64,000 bases of DNA from Candidatus Dormiibacterota bacterium (lineage in GTDB: Bacteria; Chloroflexota; Dormibacteria; Aeolococcales; Aeolococcaceae), in the NCBI GenBank assembly GCA_019245575.1, contig JAFARE010000013.1:1-64000 (forward strand), in the 5' to 3' direction. Of the stretch, positions 34,042-43,116 are shown in pieces (the stretch's first letter is position 1; the number at the start of each line of letters is the position of its first letter). The position numbers and the translations under genes are program-made. The notes beneath the pieces were generated by a model. The model saw only the letters and a program-made list of their open reading frames with translations. It ran no database searches and was not told the DNA's origin.

Positions 34042-36234
34042 TTATGGCGCCTGTGTCAGCGCGGTGTCATCGACGACGAAGTTCGTCGTTCCGCCGCCCC
34101 TGTCGGTCTCGCTGCCGGTGAACTTCAGCGTGATCTTCTTGCCGGCGTACTTCGACAAGCTGAACGTGTACTGCACGTAGCTGTTGTTCGCGTTGAGGTT
34201 GGAGAAGGTCTTCAGCGTGGTGAGCACGGTCGACCCGCTCAGCACCTGCACCTTCAGCGTGTCCACAGACGACGACGTCCGTTCGGATGTGTCGATCCAG
34301 AGCCAGAAGGAGAACGTGTCGGTGTGGCAGTTGGCGTTGACCGTCACGGTCTGCGCCAGCGTGTCCGTGTGCGGGCGCCCGTAGCCGTCCAGCCATGCGA
34401 ACCAGCTGCCGGAGTGCGCGATCTCACCGCTTCCGTTCGCCGAGATGACGCCGGCCGTCGCCGACCACGGGCTGGCGGAGCCGGTCTCGAATCCGGGGTT
34501 GCCCAGCAGCTGTGCCGACGGGCACGACGACGCGCTGCTCACGGTCCACGAGAAGCTGGCGGAGCCGCTGGCGCCGGTGGTGTCGGACGCGCTGACGGTC
34601 ACCGACGACGTCCCGATCGTGGTCGGTGTGCCGGAGATGAGACCCGAAGAGCTGTTGATGGAGAGGCCGGCGGGCAGGCCCGACGCGCTGTATGTGAGCG
34701 TCTGGCCGCCGGCGGAGTCGCTCGCGTGGATCTGCAGGCTGACGGCTGTCCCCACGGTGGAGCTCTGGTTGCCCGGGTTGGTCACGGTGACCGTGTTGCT
34801 GACCGCGGGGTTGACCGTCCAGGTGAACGACGTGGAGCCGCTTGCGCCGGTCGTGTCCGCGGCGGTCACGGTGACCGACCACGTCGCGGCCGTGGTGGGC
34901 GTGCCCGAGATGAGCCCCGATGAGCTGTTGATGGAGAGGCCGGTCGGCAGACTCGACGCGCTGTATGTGAGCGTCTGGCCGCTGGCGGAGTCGCTGGCGT
35001 GGATTTGCAAGCTCACGGCTGTGCCGACCGTTGACGTCTGGTTGCCCGGGTTGGTCACGGTCACCGTGTTGCCGCCGTTGCTGACGATGGGGTGCGACAC
35101 CTCGCATCCACCGCTGCCGCCGCCGAAGTCGTTGGCCCACGTGGACTGCACCGCGAACGTCCCTGTGGTCAGCGAGATGTTCTGCGACGCGCCCTGACCC
35201 GAGGAGATCCAGGCGCACTTGTCGCCCGTCTCGGCGCCGCTCGAGTCGGTCCAGCCGCCCGCCGGGTACTGGTCCGTGATCGTCTCGGCGTACTCGTGGC
35301 CCTCGACAATCGTGACGCCGTCCAGGTTGTTGCCCGGGTTCACGAAGCTAGCGCCACAGTTCGCTCCGGCATCAGGGATATACGGCAGGTTGGTGAAGGC
35401 GAGGAGCCCGTCGGGGCTGCTGACTCCACCGCCGCTGAGCGTGGAGTCGCCCGTGTAGTCGTGCCAGGCGCAGAAACCCTGCCCCTGATAGTTGTCCGGG
35501 TTGGTCCCGGTAGGGGAGATGACGACGTACTGCGTGTTACGGTTCGACGCCTGCGTCGTGTTGCCGAAATGCGTCGCCGCGTTGACCGCCTCGACGCCGA
35601 GCGCATGGCCGCTGGCGGTGGACGGAGCCGCTGCTGAGGCGTCCTCCCAGACGCCGGCGAGCGCACCACCGGTCGGATACCCCACATGCGCAGCGTTCGA
35701 GGGGCAGGTCTGGGACCCGGTGGCAACTCCCTCGCAGTACTGGGTCATGACGCCGCTCCAGGTCTCACCGCCGGTGCCGAGGCCGCGCATGAACGCCTGG
35801 AGGTCCGGTGCGATGTTCTGCGAGTCACCGGAGTACGTGTAGTAGCCCTGCGCGTTCGTACTCTGCGCGCCCCACTGGGAGCCCCAGAACACGAGGTACA
35901 CCTGCTCCGGCCCGGTGGTGACGCCGACTCCGCTGATGCCGCCGCCGAAGTTCATGTCGTTGGGACTCGAGGCGATGGCCGAGCCTGCCGCGATGTGCGT
36001 GCGCGCCCACGACAGCGACGGCACCACGCCGTGCCGGTATCCGTGCCCGGCCGTCAGGGGCGCGAGCGGCGCGGCGCCCGATCCCACCGCCGGCGCCATC
36101 GCCGCGGAAGCTGTCGCGGCGCTCACCACGAGGCCGCCGCCCGCGGCAGCGAGGCCGATCGCCAGGGCGTTGGGTATCAGCCGCGGGCGCGCGCCGTTGG
36201 CGCGGCCTCTCTCGGAGCGTCCTGTCGGTGCCAT
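34042..36234 (-). CDS. Secreted putative metallopeptidase with two Ig-like (He_PIG) domains
   Basis: 730 residues. A signal peptide ends near AATASAAMA (about 45). The catalytic-like region (about 90-395) has VYLVFWGSQWG, FCAWHDYTGD, and TIVEGHEYAETITDQYPAGG; EGHEYAE resembles a zinc-peptidase HExxE site, though the family is not formally known to me. Two tandem putative-Ig domains follow (each VTVTNPGNQ.STVGTAVSLQ ... GLSINSSSGLISGTPTT), about 400-560. The last 150 residues form a jelly-roll carbohydrate-binding-like domain (LLGNPGFETGSASPW ... FVVDDTALTQ). Probably an extracellular degradative enzyme. No C-terminal anchor. Confidence 0.7.
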   Translation of the reverse strand: MAPTGRSERGRANGARPRLIPNALAIGLAAAGGGLVVSAATASAAMAPAVGSGAAPLAPLTAGHGYRHGVVPSLSWARTHIAAGSAIASSPNDMNFGGGISGVGVTTGPEQVYLVFWGSQWGAQSTNAQGYYTYSGDSQNIAPDLQAFMRGLGTGGETWSGVMTQYCEGVATGSQTCPSNAAHVGYPTGGALAGVWEDASAAAPSTASGHALGVEAVNAATHFGNTTQASNRNTQYVVISPTGTNPDNYQGQGFCAWHDYTGDSTLSGGGVSSPDGLLAFTNLPYIPDAGANCGASFVNPGNNLDGVTIVEGHEYAETITDQYPAGGWTDSSGAETGDKCAWISSGQGASQNISLTTGTFAVQSTWANDFGGGSGGCEVSHPIVSNGGNTVTVTNPGNQTSTVGTAVSLQIHASDSASGQTLTYSASSLPTGLSINSSSGLISGTPTTAATWSVTVTAADTTGASGSTSFTWTVNPAVSNTVTVTNPGNQSSTVGTAVSLQIHASDSAGGQTLTYSASGLPAGLSINSSSGLISGTPTTIGTSSVTVSASDTTGASGSASFSWTVSSASSCPSAQLLGNPGFETGSASPWSATAGVISANGSGEIAHSGSWFAWLDGYGRPHTDTLAQTVTVNANCHTDTFSFWLWIDTSERTSSSVDTLKVQVLSGSTVLTTLKTFSNLNANNSYVQYTFSLSKYAGKKITLKFTGSETDRGGGTTNFVVDDTALTQAP

Positions 36235-36448
36235 CGATTCCCCCCAAAGGTCGCGTTCACACAGCGTGGTTTTTCAGCCGGATGGCAGCCGCAAGGATTG
36301 CAGTCCAGCCCTCGACCGGGGAGCGTACACGGCGCCCCGGGCGTTGTCCACCGCGAGCCGGGCCGTCGCTCGAGGTTGCCCGCGGGAACCCGCGCCGATT
36401 ACCATTCGGCGCACCGGTCCAGGAAGCCGGGTCAGGAAGGAGGATTGA

Positions 36449-39106
36449 GTGCGGCGTTCTCGCCTTGCCACGTGTTTTGTGCTGCTTGCAGCCCTCGCGC
36501 TCGCCGCTCTCACCGCGCCCCGTCACGGTGCGGCCACCCCCGCCACGGCGGGGCACACGGCTCAGAAGCTGGAGGAGGAGGCCCCGCCGGGCGACGAGTT
36601 CCTCAACCAGCGCCTGGTCAACGTCGGCGGCGCGCTCACCGACAACGCATTCGCCCTGGCTGGCCAGCAGGCGCTCAGCGTTCGCGCTCAGACGGCCTCT
36701 GCCGATCCCGCCGACGCCACCGCGCAGTGGAGCTTCGACGGCCCGACCAACATCGACAACCCCCACGGCCAGGGCGGCGCCAACGACGGGGGCGGGCGGG
36801 TGGCGGACCTCGCCGTCGACCCGCTGCACGCCGGGGTGGTGTACGCGGCGAGCGCCGGCGGTGGTGTGTGGAAGAGCACCGACGCGGGCAAGACGTTCGC
36901 CTCGGTGTGGCCGGTCTCGCTCCCGGAGGCGATGGGCGCCATCACCGTCGGTCCTGACGGCACCGTGTGGGCGGGCACCGGTGAGACCAACCCCGGCGGG
37001 GGCAGCATCACCTTCTTCGGCGACGGCATCTATCGCTCCACGGACGGCGGCAGCACGTGGTCGAACGTCGGGCTGACCGACTCGTGGACCATCGCGCGCA
37101 TCGTCGTCAACCCGGCGAACGCGAACCAGGTGTGGGTCGCGGTCTCGGGCAACCTGTTCCTCCCCGGCCACCAGCGCGGCGTCTACGTCACCAACAACGG
37201 GCTGACGAGCAACCCGAGCAGCGTGGTGTGGACACAGTCACTGGCGCCCCCGCTGGGCTCCAACGGCACCGGCACGCTCAGCGCCACCGGCGCCAGCGAC
37301 CTGGCGATGAGCCAGCAGCACCCGAATGTGCTCTACGCGGCGATGTGGGACCACATCCGCACTCCCGATCACCGCACGTACACGGGCAGCGGCTCCGGCG
37401 TGTGGAAGACGACGGACGGCGGCACGACATGGACGGAGCTGACGTCGGCGGCGAATGCGGTGACATCGGGACTGCTCGCCGACAACACCGCCAACGGGCG
37501 CATCGGCGTCGCGGTGGCGCCGTCCGATGACCACTACGTCTACGTCAACTACGCCAACGACCCGCTCGGCGCCTTCGAGGCGTGGTTCACGTCCACCGAC
37601 GGTGGCGCGACGTTCTCCAAGCCGGCGCAGGCGCAGCTCGACCTGCGCATCCCGGTGACCAACTCGTCGTACGTGTACGGCTGGTGGTTCGCCAAAACGT
37701 TCGTCGATCCGAAGACTCCGACGAATGTCTGGGTGACGGGGCTGTGCCTGTGGTCGTCCACCGACGGCGGCAGCACCTTCCCAAACGACGACTGCAGCGT
37801 GCACGCGGACCAGCACAGCATGGAGTGGGACCCCAACGTCGCCAACCAGGTGTATCTGGGTGACGACGGCGGGTTCTTCACGTCGACGCACAACGGCACG
37901 CCAGGAACCTTCGTGCCCGCGACGTACGAGCCGTGGCCGCAGTTCGACGGCCTCGACGTCAGCGAGCAGGATCCCACGCACATCGCCGGCGGCCTGCAGG
38001 ACAACGGGTCGCAGCGCAGCTGGGACAGCAACGGCAACGCCGTGGCGATGAACGGCTGGAACTCGATGTACGGCGGTGACGGGCAGCAGAACCTGATCGA
38101 CCCGCAGAACAACAAGATCGTCTACTCCTGCCTGCAGTACGGCAACTGCCAGGTGTCAACCGACGGGGGCAACACCGGCACGGAGTTCGACAACGGACCC
38201 ACCAGCCTCAACCCCGATCCCAACGGCACGGTGTCGGCGCGCAACGCGTACTTCACGCCGATGGCGTTCGACCCGAGCAACCCCGACACCGTGTACTGGT
38301 CGGGCGACATCGTCAACGTGTCCAACAACGATGGCGCGAACTGGCGCGTCATCAGCCCCGACCTCGGCGGCCCCATTCCGGGCACCGAGGCGGACCCGCT
38401 GTACGCGGGTCACTACGGCGTGGTGACGACGATCTCGGTGTCCAAGAGCAACCACGACATCGTGTGGGTGGGCACCGACTCGGGCAACGTGTGGATGACG
38501 AGCGACGCGACGTCGAATCCCACGATGCCCACGTGGACCCAGATCAGCGGGCTCGGCGTCACGAACTCCCCGCTGCCGACGCGCTGGGTGTCGAAGGTGT
38601 ATGTCGACCCGGACAACCCGCAGATCGTGTACGTCGGGTTCAGCGGCTACCGCGCGGGTGACAACAACCCCTACATCGAGCGCACCGACGACGGCGGGGC
38701 CACGTGGACTGACCTGAGCTCGGGCCTGCCCGAGGCGACGGTGAACGACATCACCCTGGCCGGCGGCCGCCTCTGGGTGGCGACTGACACCGGCATCTAC
38801 GCGAGCGACGCCGCCCAGGATCCCACCATGTCGCCGTCCATCACCTGGCGGGAGATCGGCGACAACCTCCCGGCGATCGCGGTGACCGCGCTGCGCTACG
38901 TGCAGAGCAACACGACGCTGTACATCTCGACGTTCGGACGCGGTGTGTGGTCGCTGGCGCTGGCGCCGGCGACGTCGACGCCGGAGGCCGGCGCCGCATT
39001 GTTGCTGCCGCTGGGCGGAGCACTCGCCGCGGGAGGCGCCGTGCTGCTGCGCCGCCGTCGAGCGCGACGGCGCGCTGCAATGCAGCAGGCGAAGGGAGGG
39101 CAATGA
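36449..39106 (+). CDS. Surface VPS10/BNR-repeat (GH74-like) propeller protein
   Basis: 885 residues (GTG start, AGGAGG upstream). Signal peptide LLAALALAALTAPRHGAA. Then repeated BNR/sortilin-type blades: WKSTDAGKTF, YRSTDGGSTW, WKTTDGGTTW, WFTSTDGGATF, ERTDDGGATW and others, matching a large (probably two-propeller) fold as in VPS10 and GH74 proteins. The C-terminus has TSTPEAG, a hydrophobic segment (LLLPLGGALAAGGAVLL) and RRRRARRR, a surface-anchoring tail shared with two other proteins in this window. Acid residues for xyloglucanase activity cannot be assigned, so binding or hydrolysis is undecided. Stop overlaps the next ATG (ATGA). Confidence 0.8.
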   Translation: MRRSRLATCFVLLAALALAALTAPRHGAATPATAGHTAQKLEEEAPPGDEFLNQRLVNVGGALTDNAFALAGQQALSVRAQTASADPADATAQWSFDGPTNIDNPHGQGGANDGGGRVADLAVDPLHAGVVYAASAGGGVWKSTDAGKTFASVWPVSLPEAMGAITVGPDGTVWAGTGETNPGGGSITFFGDGIYRSTDGGSTWSNVGLTDSWTIARIVVNPANANQVWVAVSGNLFLPGHQRGVYVTNNGLTSNPSSVVWTQSLAPPLGSNGTGTLSATGASDLAMSQQHPNVLYAAMWDHIRTPDHRTYTGSGSGVWKTTDGGTTWTELTSAANAVTSGLLADNTANGRIGVAVAPSDDHYVYVNYANDPLGAFEAWFTSTDGGATFSKPAQAQLDLRIPVTNSSYVYGWWFAKTFVDPKTPTNVWVTGLCLWSSTDGGSTFPNDDCSVHADQHSMEWDPNVANQVYLGDDGGFFTSTHNGTPGTFVPATYEPWPQFDGLDVSEQDPTHIAGGLQDNGSQRSWDSNGNAVAMNGWNSMYGGDGQQNLIDPQNNKIVYSCLQYGNCQVSTDGGNTGTEFDNGPTSLNPDPNGTVSARNAYFTPMAFDPSNPDTVYWSGDIVNVSNNDGANWRVISPDLGGPIPGTEADPLYAGHYGVVTTISVSKSNHDIVWVGTDSGNVWMTSDATSNPTMPTWTQISGLGVTNSPLPTRWVSKVYVDPDNPQIVYVGFSGYRAGDNNPYIERTDDGGATWTDLSSGLPEATVNDITLAGGRLWVATDTGIYASDAAQDPTMSPSITWREIGDNLPAIAVTALRYVQSNTTLYISTFGRGVWSLALAPATSTPEAGAALLLPLGGALAAGGAVLLRRRRARRRAAMQQAKGGQ

Positions 39107-41346
39107 CGATGCTCAGGAAGGGAATGGCGCGGTCGCTGCTGCTCGCCGCGGTCGTCGGTGCGAGCGCGTTCGCTCCGGCCGTCGTGTCGAGTACGCATGC
39201 CACTGCAGACGCCACCAAGACGTCGTGCACGCCGGATCCGGCGCTCGACAGCCTCGACCCCTGCCGCGCCGACACCGGCCAGGCCACCGACGACCAGGCC
39301 CACTACAGCTACACCACGGCCATCAAGTCGCACGTGCAGGTGCCGGTGCCGCAGACCATCGTCGACGCCATCAACCCGCCGCAGGGCGGCGCGCCCAACG
39401 TCGACACGATATGGATCGACTACATCCGTCCCAATGTCCCGGCGGGCGTGACCGTGCCGACGATCATGGATGCGTCGCCGTACTACAACACGCTCGGGCG
39501 CGGCTACGACGGCATCCTCAAGTCGCTCACCGATCCGAACGCGCCGGAACCCGTGAGCGTCGAGCGCTGTGCCGGCGCCAATCCGTGCACGAACTACGCG
39601 GACTTCCCGGAGTGGGAGGCGCACTACTTCGTGCCGCGCGGCTACGCGGTGGCGCTGATGGACCTGCGCGGCACCCGCAACAGCAGCGGCTGTGAGGTGT
39701 ACGGCGACAAGCAGGAGGCGCTCGACGCCGTGGCCGCCGTGGACTGGATCGCCGGACAGACCTGGTCCAACCAGCGCGTGGGCATGATCGGCGGCTCGTA
39801 CGACGGCACGATGGCGAACGGCGCGGCCGCGCTGTACCCGCTGGCCGGGAAGTATCACAACGTCGACGGCCACGGCATGGACGCGCTGGCTGCGGTGGTG
39901 CCCATCCGCGCCATCGACCGCTGGTACGACTACCAGTTCTTCAACGGAGTCGAGGCCAACGGACAGGAGCTCGACCCGGAGCTGTTCACCGCGGAGCTGC
40001 CGGCGGAGGACTGGCCCACGAACGGGCCCACCACGGGCGATCCGACCTATGCGCAAGGGCTGGCGCAGCGAAAGTCGTGTCCCGCGTTCGCGCAGGTGGC
40101 CACCGACGAGGGCTACACGGCGCCGTACCAGGACACGCAGGACGCGGCCACCACCAGCTTCTGGAACAACCGCGACTACCTGCAGTACACGCCCACGTGG
40201 AAGGCGGCAACGCTCTTCATCCACGGGCTCTTCGACAACAACGTCAAGACGATGAACTCCGGCCAGCTGTGGGATGCGCTCAACGCGCGCGCCACGCCGC
40301 CGCCCTTGCGATACCTCTGGTTCAACGGCGGCCATGCCGACCCCGACACACCCAGCGTGCAGGTGGAGAACCAGAACGGCCTGACCGCTGAGTACCTGAT
40401 GCCGTACACGTGGATGCAGAAGTTCGAGCAGGAGGTGCACCAGTGGTTCCTGCAGTACCTCAAGGGCGTCGACGCCGGCGCACTGCAGGCGCCCAAGGTC
40501 GAGATCCAGCGCGACTACGACGACGCCGGCGACACATTGCAGCAGGGGCACTGGGACGCCTACTCGCAGTGGCCGGCGCCGGGAAGCGACACGGTGCTCC
40601 ACTTCGACGCATCCAACAACACGGCATCCGCGAATCCCGCGGGCGCGGGCACCGTGCAGTGGGATGACGAGGCCACAGGCATGGCCGCACCTGCGAGCCA
40701 GTCGTTCGTCAGCGCGCCGTTCACCTCAGACACGCGCATCTCCGGCCAGTTCGAGTTCGACCTCAACATCTCCGCCGCCGGCGCCGACACCACAATCGCG
40801 GTGGAGGTGGATGACATCCCGCCGGGAGCGCTGACCGACACGACCTTCGCGACCGAGGACGTTTCCACCAACACGCATCCGTTCGCGTTCACCTACGGAT
40901 ACATCCGTGCCTTCTACCGCGCGTCGGTGCACCCGCGCGGCGCCTCGTATCCGACGGGCGGGTCATTCCTCACGCCGAACACGCAGTACGCGATCAGCTT
41001 TCCGTCGACCTACACGGACTACGTGGTGCGGAGCGGCCACCGCCTGCGATTCACGTTCAGCAACGCATCGCCGTACAGCCTGCCCACGTATCAGGGCAAT
41101 GTGGTGACGATGTACGCAGGGTTGAACGACGGCACCAGCCAGGTGCACATTCCCGTCGCCGCGACCGGACCGACCACCTCGACGCCCGAGTTCGGCGCCG
41201 GCGGCCCCACGGTCGCGGTGCTGGCCGGCGGCGTCATCCTCGTGGCAGCCGGCGCGCGCCGGCGCAGGTCATCGCGCCGCGTCCGGCGGGCGAGCTCCGG
41301 CGAGGCTCAGCCCCAGCCGAAGTTGTCCGAGAGCTCCGCAGAGTAG
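39103..41346 (+). CDS. Secreted CocE/NonD-family hydrolase (X-Pro dipeptidyl-peptidase-like)
   Basis: 747 residues; ATG 39103 overlaps the previous stop and has GGGAGGG upstream. Signal peptide SLLLAAVVGASAFAPAVVSS. Alpha/beta-hydrolase core: YAVALMDLRGTRNSSGC, nucleophile Ser232 in GMIGGSYDGTM, Asp in HGLFDNNVKTM and His in NGGHADP. A C-terminal jelly-roll of the X-Pro-peptidase type begins at about residue 510. The end carries TSTPEFG, a hydrophobic helix and RRRRSSRR, so the enzyme is likely held at the cell surface. Its last 13 codons overlap, on the opposite strand, the small DNFGWG repeat peptide gene. Confidence 0.88.
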   Translation: MTMLRKGMARSLLLAAVVGASAFAPAVVSSTHATADATKTSCTPDPALDSLDPCRADTGQATDDQAHYSYTTAIKSHVQVPVPQTIVDAINPPQGGAPNVDTIWIDYIRPNVPAGVTVPTIMDASPYYNTLGRGYDGILKSLTDPNAPEPVSVERCAGANPCTNYADFPEWEAHYFVPRGYAVALMDLRGTRNSSGCEVYGDKQEALDAVAAVDWIAGQTWSNQRVGMIGGSYDGTMANGAAALYPLAGKYHNVDGHGMDALAAVVPIRAIDRWYDYQFFNGVEANGQELDPELFTAELPAEDWPTNGPTTGDPTYAQGLAQRKSCPAFAQVATDEGYTAPYQDTQDAATTSFWNNRDYLQYTPTWKAATLFIHGLFDNNVKTMNSGQLWDALNARATPPPLRYLWFNGGHADPDTPSVQVENQNGLTAEYLMPYTWMQKFEQEVHQWFLQYLKGVDAGALQAPKVEIQRDYDDAGDTLQQGHWDAYSQWPAPGSDTVLHFDASNNTASANPAGAGTVQWDDEATGMAAPASQSFVSAPFTSDTRISGQFEFDLNISAAGADTTIAVEVDDIPPGALTDTTFATEDVSTNTHPFAFTYGYIRAFYRASVHPRGASYPTGGSFLTPNTQYAISFPSTYTDYVVRSGHRLRFTFSNASPYSLPTYQGNVVTMYAGLNDGTSQVHIPVAATGPTTSTPEFGAGGPTVAVLAGGVILVAAGARRRRSSRRVRRASSGEAQPQPKLSESSAE

Positions 41347-41453
41347 CCCCAGCCGAAGTTGTCCGCCGAGTAGCCCCAGCCGAAGTTGTCCGCCGAATCC
41401 CGCGAGTATCCCCAGCCGAAGTTATCGCACGGCTTCGTGGTGGTCCGGGTCAT
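41307..41453 (-). CDS. 48-residue peptide with four DNFGWG repeats (putative tandem-core precursor)
   Basis: From ATG 41453 to TGA 41307. A 9-residue leader, MTRTTTKPC, is followed by four copies of DNFGWG; the first three continue with YS and are separated by RDSA, A and AELS; the peptide ends right at the fourth DNFGWG. GGGAGGAG (complement of 41461-41468) lies 7 bases upstream, one of the best ribosome sites in the window. Repeat copies differ at synonymous third positions (GAT/GAC, GGA/GGC, TCG/TCT) while the hexapeptide is invariant, which argues for selection on the peptide. It follows an EamA exporter on the same strand by 84 bases. A ribosomally made, processed peptide is one reading; a structural or surface peptide is another. 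No modifying enzyme is visible. Confidence 0.7.
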   Translation of the reverse strand: MTRTTTKPCDNFGWGYSRDSADNFGWGYSADNFGWGYSAELSDNFGWG

Positions 41454-41537
41454 GTCCTGTCTCCTCCCGCGGTCCCGTCCGCACCCCGGACGGCGACCCT
41501 CGGTGGCTGAAGCCTGCGGGTGGGACCTTTCCGGAAC

Positions 41538-42485
41538 CTAAAGCGGAGCTAAAACCGGTTCCGGGGAACGGGGCGCGGCTTCAGCCATCTCGTCGAGGCG
41601 CACCAGCGCGATGCCGGCAACCACCAAAACGCCACCGGCGAGCTGGACGGGGTTCAGCCGCTGCCCGAGCAGCAGCCAGGCGAAGCCGACCGCGGCCAGG
41701 ACCTCACACAGGCCGAGGAAGGAGGCCAGCTTCGAGCCCAGCAGCCGCACCGCGGCGATGCCGCTGACGTAGGCGACGACCGCCGCCACGAGCGACAGGC
41801 CGAGCACAGGCACCAGCCAGGACACCGGCCTGGCCAGCAGGATCACATCGACGAAGGCGGCGTGCAGCGGCAGCACGTGAACGGCGCCGGCGATCGCGAG
41901 CGTGACCGCGCCGACCACGAGCCCGCCCCACGCCATCACGAGCGGCGGCACGCCGTCGTCGGCGTGCGCGGCCAGGATGAAGTAGGCGGCCAGCCCCACG
42001 GCGGCGCCGAGCCCCCAGAGGACGCCGATGAAGTCGACGCGGTGCGCACCGGCCAGGTCGAGCACGAGCACCAGACCCGCGAGGGCCGCCGCTCCCGCGA
42101 CGGCGGTGAGCAGCCTCGGCCGGCGGCCCTGCCGAATCCAGCCCCAGGCCACCACGAGCAGGATGCCCGAGTACTCGAGGAGGAGGGCGACGCCCACCGA
42201 CAGGCGCGAGACTGCGTTGAAGTAGCAGAACTGCGCCGCGGCCACGGCCACCACGCCGTAGACCAGCAGCAGGCGCATCGACGCCCACGCGGGGCGCTGC
42301 CGCCGAAGCTGGACGAGCGCCGGCGTCGTCAGAACCAGCGCGGCGATGCCCACACGCGTGACGACCGCGGCGCCGGGGGTCCAGCCGGCGCTGATCAGGC
42401 TCGAGGCAAACGCGCCGGCCGTGCCGAAGGTGGTGCCGGAGAGGACACCCAGGGCCAGACCCGCGTTGCTCGGCGACCTGCGCAT
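41538..42485 (-). CDS. EamA (DMT) family transporter
   Basis: 315 residues with ten hydrophobic helices in two homologous halves: GVLSGTTFGTAGAFASSLIS at the start of the first, GLVLVLDLAGAHRVDFIGVL and AGLAAYFILAAHAD around the second, and AVRLLGSKLASFLGLCEVLA / VGFAWLLLGQRLNPVQLAGG near the end. EamA proteins export amino acids, metabolites or drugs. Divergent from a CGNR regulator gene, an arrangement often seen with this regulator, and followed by the DNFGWG peptide gene, so the peptide or a related compound is a possible cargo. Confidence 0.88.
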   Translation of the reverse strand: MRRSPSNAGLALGVLSGTTFGTAGAFASSLISAGWTPGAAVVTRVGIAALVLTTPALVQLRRQRPAWASMRLLLVYGVVAVAAAQFCYFNAVSRLSVGVALLLEYSGILLVVAWGWIRQGRRPRLLTAVAGAAALAGLVLVLDLAGAHRVDFIGVLWGLGAAVGLAAYFILAAHADDGVPPLVMAWGGLVVGAVTLAIAGAVHVLPLHAAFVDVILLARPVSWLVPVLGLSLVAAVVAYVSGIAAVRLLGSKLASFLGLCEVLAAVGFAWLLLGQRLNPVQLAGGVLVVAGIALVRLDEMAEAAPRSPEPVLAPL

Positions 42486-42518
42486 GACGGGGCCTCCCAG
42501 GCTGCCCGGACCGGTGCG

Positions 42519-42549
42519 GTAATGACCAACCCAGGACTTGGACGCTTAC
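42519..42549. promoter_or_regulatory. Candidate CGNR operator between divergent genes
   Basis: GTAATGACCAA (42519-42529) and TTGGACGCTTAC (42538-42549) form an imperfect inverted repeat (GTAA-CCAA / TTGG-TTAC, one base longer on the right). It lies between the EamA and CGNR starts. A -10 box for the CGNR gene (TAAGAT, 42568-42573) is just downstream. Confidence 0.4.
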
Positions 42550-42579
42550 AGTCTAGCCAGCCGGGGGTAAGATGTCAAC

Positions 42580-43113
42580 GTGCCGTTCACTCATGACACG
42601 GAACTGGCGCTGCAGTCGGCGGCCGCGCTGGTCAACAGCGCCGAGGACGAGGGCGACCGCCTTGCCGACATGGCGGGACTGGACCGCTTCGTGGCGGAGT
42701 GGAACTGGACGGGCAGCCGCCGCCGGGACGCAAGCGAGCTCGAGCAGGTGCGGGCACTGCGGCCCAGGCTGCGGCGTCTCTGGGAGCTCGACGAGGATGG
42801 CATCGTGACCGAGGTGAACGCGATCCTGCGCGACACGGGCGCGTTGCCGCAGCTGGTCAGGCACGGCGGGTGGGACTACCACGTGCACGCGACGCCGCCC
42901 GACGCGCCGCTCGCTGACCGCATGGCGGTGGAAGCGGCGATGGCGTTTCTGGACGTCGTCGTCCTGAAGGAGATGGACCGCCTGCGTGTGTGCGGCGCGG
43001 ACGACTGCGATGACGTCGTCGTCGATCTCTCCAAGAACCGGTCCCGCCGCTACTGCAGCGCCACCTGCTCGAGCCGCGTGAACGTCGCCGCGTTTCGCGC
43101 GCGCAACCGCTGA
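42580..43113 (+). CDS. CGNR zinc-finger regulator
   Basis: 177 residues from GTG 42580. ABATE-type domain: LALQSAAALVNSAEDEGDRL, LRPRLRRLWELDEDGIVTEV, then WDYHVHATPPDAPLADRMAV. The zinc finger is CGADDCDDVVVDLSKNRSRR followed by YCSATCSSRVNVAAFRARN; the CGNR tetrad is CSSR here. TAAGAT ends 6 bases before the GTG and there is no Shine-Dalgarno, so a leaderless mRNA is likely. It probably controls the divergent EamA gene. Confidence 0.87.
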   Translation: MPFTHDTELALQSAAALVNSAEDEGDRLADMAGLDRFVAEWNWTGSRRRDASELEQVRALRPRLRRLWELDEDGIVTEVNAILRDTGALPQLVRHGGWDYHVHATPPDAPLADRMAVEAAMAFLDVVVLKEMDRLRVCGADDCDDVVVDLSKNRSRRYCSATCSSRVNVAAFRARNR

Positions 43114-43116
43114 CGC

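Noticed and set aside
41307..41453. Reading the DNFGWG region as a CRISPR-like or mere DNA repeat
   Set aside because: Units are short, irregularly spaced and vary at codon third positions, with an in-frame start and ribosome site, which fits coding sequence better.
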